A stretch of DNA of 7,717 nt from Lachnospiraceae bacterium UBA1267 (lineage in GTDB: Bacteria; Bacillota; Clostridia; Lachnospirales; Lachnospiraceae). Shown here piece by piece: positions 6,169-7,717 of the stretch (the stretch's first letter is position 1; the number at the start of each line of letters is the position of its first letter). A program made the position numbers and the translations under genes. The stretch spans positions 1 to 7,717 of the forward strand of contig DBVJ01000114.1 in assembly GCA_002308115.1 (NCBI GenBank), read 5' to 3'. The notes under the pieces are model-generated. The model saw nothing but the letters and a program-made list of their open reading frames with translations. It had not been told where the DNA came from and searched no databases.

Positions 6169-7193
6169 AGATCCTCGTGACCGGAGCCGCCGGTTTCATC
6201 GGCTCCCAGCTCTCCTACCGTCTGTTTCAGATGGGCGAGGACGTCACGCTGGTCGATGACTTTTCCTATGGTTCCGAAGACAACCTCGTTTTCCCGGAAC
6301 ATGATTTCCGCGCAGAGATCGTCCACGCGTCCGTTACGGATGAAGCAGCCATGGACCATCTCTTCTCCGAAAAGCGTTTCGACGTGGTGTATCATTTTGC
6401 CGGCATCACGCCGCTTCCGGACTGTCAGAACCGTCCTTCCGACGCGCTTCGCGTCAATGTCGGCGGCACGGTCCTGATGCTTGATCTTTCCAGAAAATAC
6501 AACGTCGGACGTTTTCTCTTCGCCAGCACTTCCGCGGTCTATGAAAACACTTTGACATTTCCGTCCGTGGAAGGCGAAGTCGTTCCGCCGACACTGATCT
6601 ACCCGAGCACCAAGTACGCGGCGGAACAATTCTGCCGTTCCTATGCTTCGTGTTACGGCATGAACGTCGTCTGTTTCCGCTTTGCGAACGTCTTCGGGCC
6701 GCACATCGACTGTCTCCGGACGCAGCCTCCGGTGATGGGTTACATCATCCGGGAGTTCCACCGCGGAAACTCTCCTGTCCTTCACGCTTCCGGCGAACAG
6801 GAAAGAGATTACATCTTTGTGGACGATCTTCTGGATCTCGTGATCCGCGCGCAGAAGGTCGACGGTTTCGACATTCTGAACGTCGGTACCGGAAAGACCG
6901 TTTCGGTCAACGAGATCGCTTCTCTCATCCAAAAGAAAATGGGCTGCGAATGCATTCCGGTCCGGCACGCGGAAGTGTCGCACTTCTGGGCTAATTATCC
7001 GGAGCTTTATGAAGGCCCCCGGCCGATCCGCGAAGAAGTTCTTGCGCACGAGGTCTTGAAATACACCTGTCTTTCCACCCGCCATGCGGAAGAAACGCTG
7101 GGCTGGACACCGAAAACGCCGCTCTCGGAAGGCATTGACCGGACGATTGACTTTTCACTTCAAGTCCTCCGGGAACGTGACAGCTCAAATTAA
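6162..7193 (+). CDS. NAD-dependent sugar-nucleotide epimerase, extended SDR family
   Basis: 343 residues, the normal length for a GalE-like extended SDR. TGAAGFIG (7-14) is the Rossmann glycine motif starting almost at the N-terminus. The acidic VDD at 31-33 after strand 2 indicates NAD rather than NADP. S124 in ASTSAVY, Y147 and K151 (YPSTK) form the catalytic triad. FRFANVFGP (172-180) and RDYIFVDDL (215-223) are family hallmarks. A 4,6-dehydratase would have Glu after the Thr/Ser pair; here it is Ala125, so an epimerase is more likely. The substrate is not readable from sequence. Lying directly after the heptose genes, it could epimerise GDP-heptose or make another sugar nucleotide for the same glycan. 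It overlaps gmhA by 7 nt, which implies translational coupling. Confidence 0.9.
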   Translation: MLKILVTGAAGFIGSQLSYRLFQMGEDVTLVDDFSYGSEDNLVFPEHDFRAEIVHASVTDEAAMDHLFSEKRFDVVYHFAGITPLPDCQNRPSDALRVNVGGTVLMLDLSRKYNVGRFLFASTSAVYENTLTFPSVEGEVVPPTLIYPSTKYAAEQFCRSYASCYGMNVVCFRFANVFGPHIDCLRTQPPVMGYIIREFHRGNSPVLHASGEQERDYIFVDDLLDLVIRAQKVDGFDILNVGTGKTVSVNEIASLIQKKMGCECIPVRHAEVSHFWANYPELYEGPRPIREEVLAHEVLKYTCLSTRHAEETLGWTPKTPLSEGIDRTIDFSLQVLRERDSSN

Positions 7194-7210
7194 GCGGCAC
7201 GGAGATTGCT

Positions 7211-7717
7211 ATGGACAAGATCACCATTATCGTACCCTGCTATAACGAACACGAATCCATCCCCTTTCTGATCCCTGAGCTTGAAAAAGTCATGGAATCC
7301 ATGAAAGAGGAGGCCTGTTTTGAAGTCCTCATGATCAACAACTGTTCCGAGGACAATACGCTGGATCTCATGAAAGAGATCCATGAGAAGGACGCCCGGT
7401 TCCAGTACATATCGTTCTCCCGTAATTTCGGAAAGGACGCTTCCATGTACGCCGGACTTCAGGCTTCCACAGGCGATTACGTGACGATCATGGACGCAGA
7501 TCTTCAGGATCCGCCGGAGCTCCTCAAGGAAATGTATCAGGCGCTGAAGACCGGTGAATATGACTGCGCCGCTTCATATCGGAAGGACCGTAAGGGCGAA
7601 CCCTGGCTCCGTTCCGTTCTGGCAAAAGGCTTCTACAGCCTCATGGGTTCTCTCTCCAAAGAAAACATGCGGAGCGGCGCCAGAGATTACCGGCTGATGA
7701 CCCGTCAGATGGTCGAC
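7211..7717 (+). CDS. GT2 family glycosyltransferase, DPM1/GtrB-like (partial, C-terminus off the right edge)
   Basis: The first 169 residues of a GT-A fold glycosyltransferase. IIVPCYNEHES (6-16) is the GT2 N-terminal signature. The DXD motif is DADLQDPPE (95-103). SFSRNFGKDASMYAGL (68-83) and GARDYRLM (156-163) match the polyprenyl-phosphate glycosyltransferase subgroup (DPM1, GtrB, CsbB). The first acidic nucleotide-binding motif reads INNCSEDNT (42-50) in place of the commoner DDGSxDxT. Members usually end in one or two membrane helices, which would lie outside the window. GGAG at 7201-7204 sits 6 nt before ATG 7211, and only 17 nt separate it from the SDR gene, so it belongs to the same operon. 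It probably moves a sugar from a nucleotide donor to undecaprenyl phosphate; direct transfer to a glycan cannot be excluded. Confidence 0.9.
   Translation, partial: MDKITIIVPCYNEHESIPFLIPELEKVMESMKEEACFEVLMINNCSEDNTLDLMKEIHEKDARFQYISFSRNFGKDASMYAGLQASTGDYVTIMDADLQDPPELLKEMYQALKTGEYDCAASYRKDRKGEPWLRSVLAKGFYSLMGSLSKENMRSGARDYRLMTRQMVD

Noticed and set aside
6125..6259. 44-residue plus-strand mini-ORF with AAGGAG 10 nt upstream
   Set aside because: It overlaps gmhA and the SDR gene in a third frame, is Arg-rich with no hallmark, and is better explained as a chance ATG after a purine-rich stretch.
6123..7085. Long minus-strand open frame of 320 codons
   Set aside because: Antisense to the SDR gene; no domain, Arg/Asp/His-rich shadow composition.

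Overview
The window looks like a chromosomal segment of a mid-GC bacterium, most likely Bacillota-like. The grounds are strong Shine-Dalgarno sites, sigma-A type promoters, and an ABC exporter of the kind that is usually heterodimeric in Firmicutes. This placement is an inference; no phylogenetic marker is present. There are three blocks, and both ends of the window cut through a gene.

Left block (minus strand, 1-2927): one very long open frame encodes an ABC exporter with the layout TMD1-NBD1-linker-TMD2 and runs off the left edge just where NBD2 should begin. No in-frame stop separates the two halves. The two subunits that are normally separate genes therefore appear fused into one polypeptide, of perhaps 1,240-1,260 residues. 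NBD1 carries the degenerate-site substitutions (Asp for the catalytic Glu, Gln for the H-loop His). It has its own extended -10 promoter and probably starts at TTG.

Middle block (about 2928-3343): divergently from the exporter lies a stand-alone tRNA-Thr(GGT) gene with a consensus promoter and a strong intrinsic terminator. The tRNA has unusual bases (C55, an A12-C23 mismatch, G38). A second promoter (extended -10) then drives the right block.

Right block (plus strand, 3344-7717): a tightly packed operon. The first gene is a fusion of a sugar-1-phosphate nucleotidyltransferase (HddC-like) with a GmhB-like HAD phosphatase. It is followed by an HddA-like GHMP kinase (ATGA overlap), a GmhA-like SIS isomerase, an NAD-dependent SDR epimerase (7-nt overlap) and a partial GT2 glycosyltransferase. 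Together the first three genes can supply every step from sedoheptulose 7-phosphate to GDP-D-glycero-alpha-D-manno-heptose. The order would be GmhA isomerisation, HddA phosphorylation, GmhB dephosphorylation and HddC guanylyl transfer. The SDR may then modify the sugar nucleotide, and the GT2 enzyme probably transfers a sugar to a lipid carrier or growing glycan. The block reads as the start of a heptose-containing cell-surface glycan locus that continues past the right edge.
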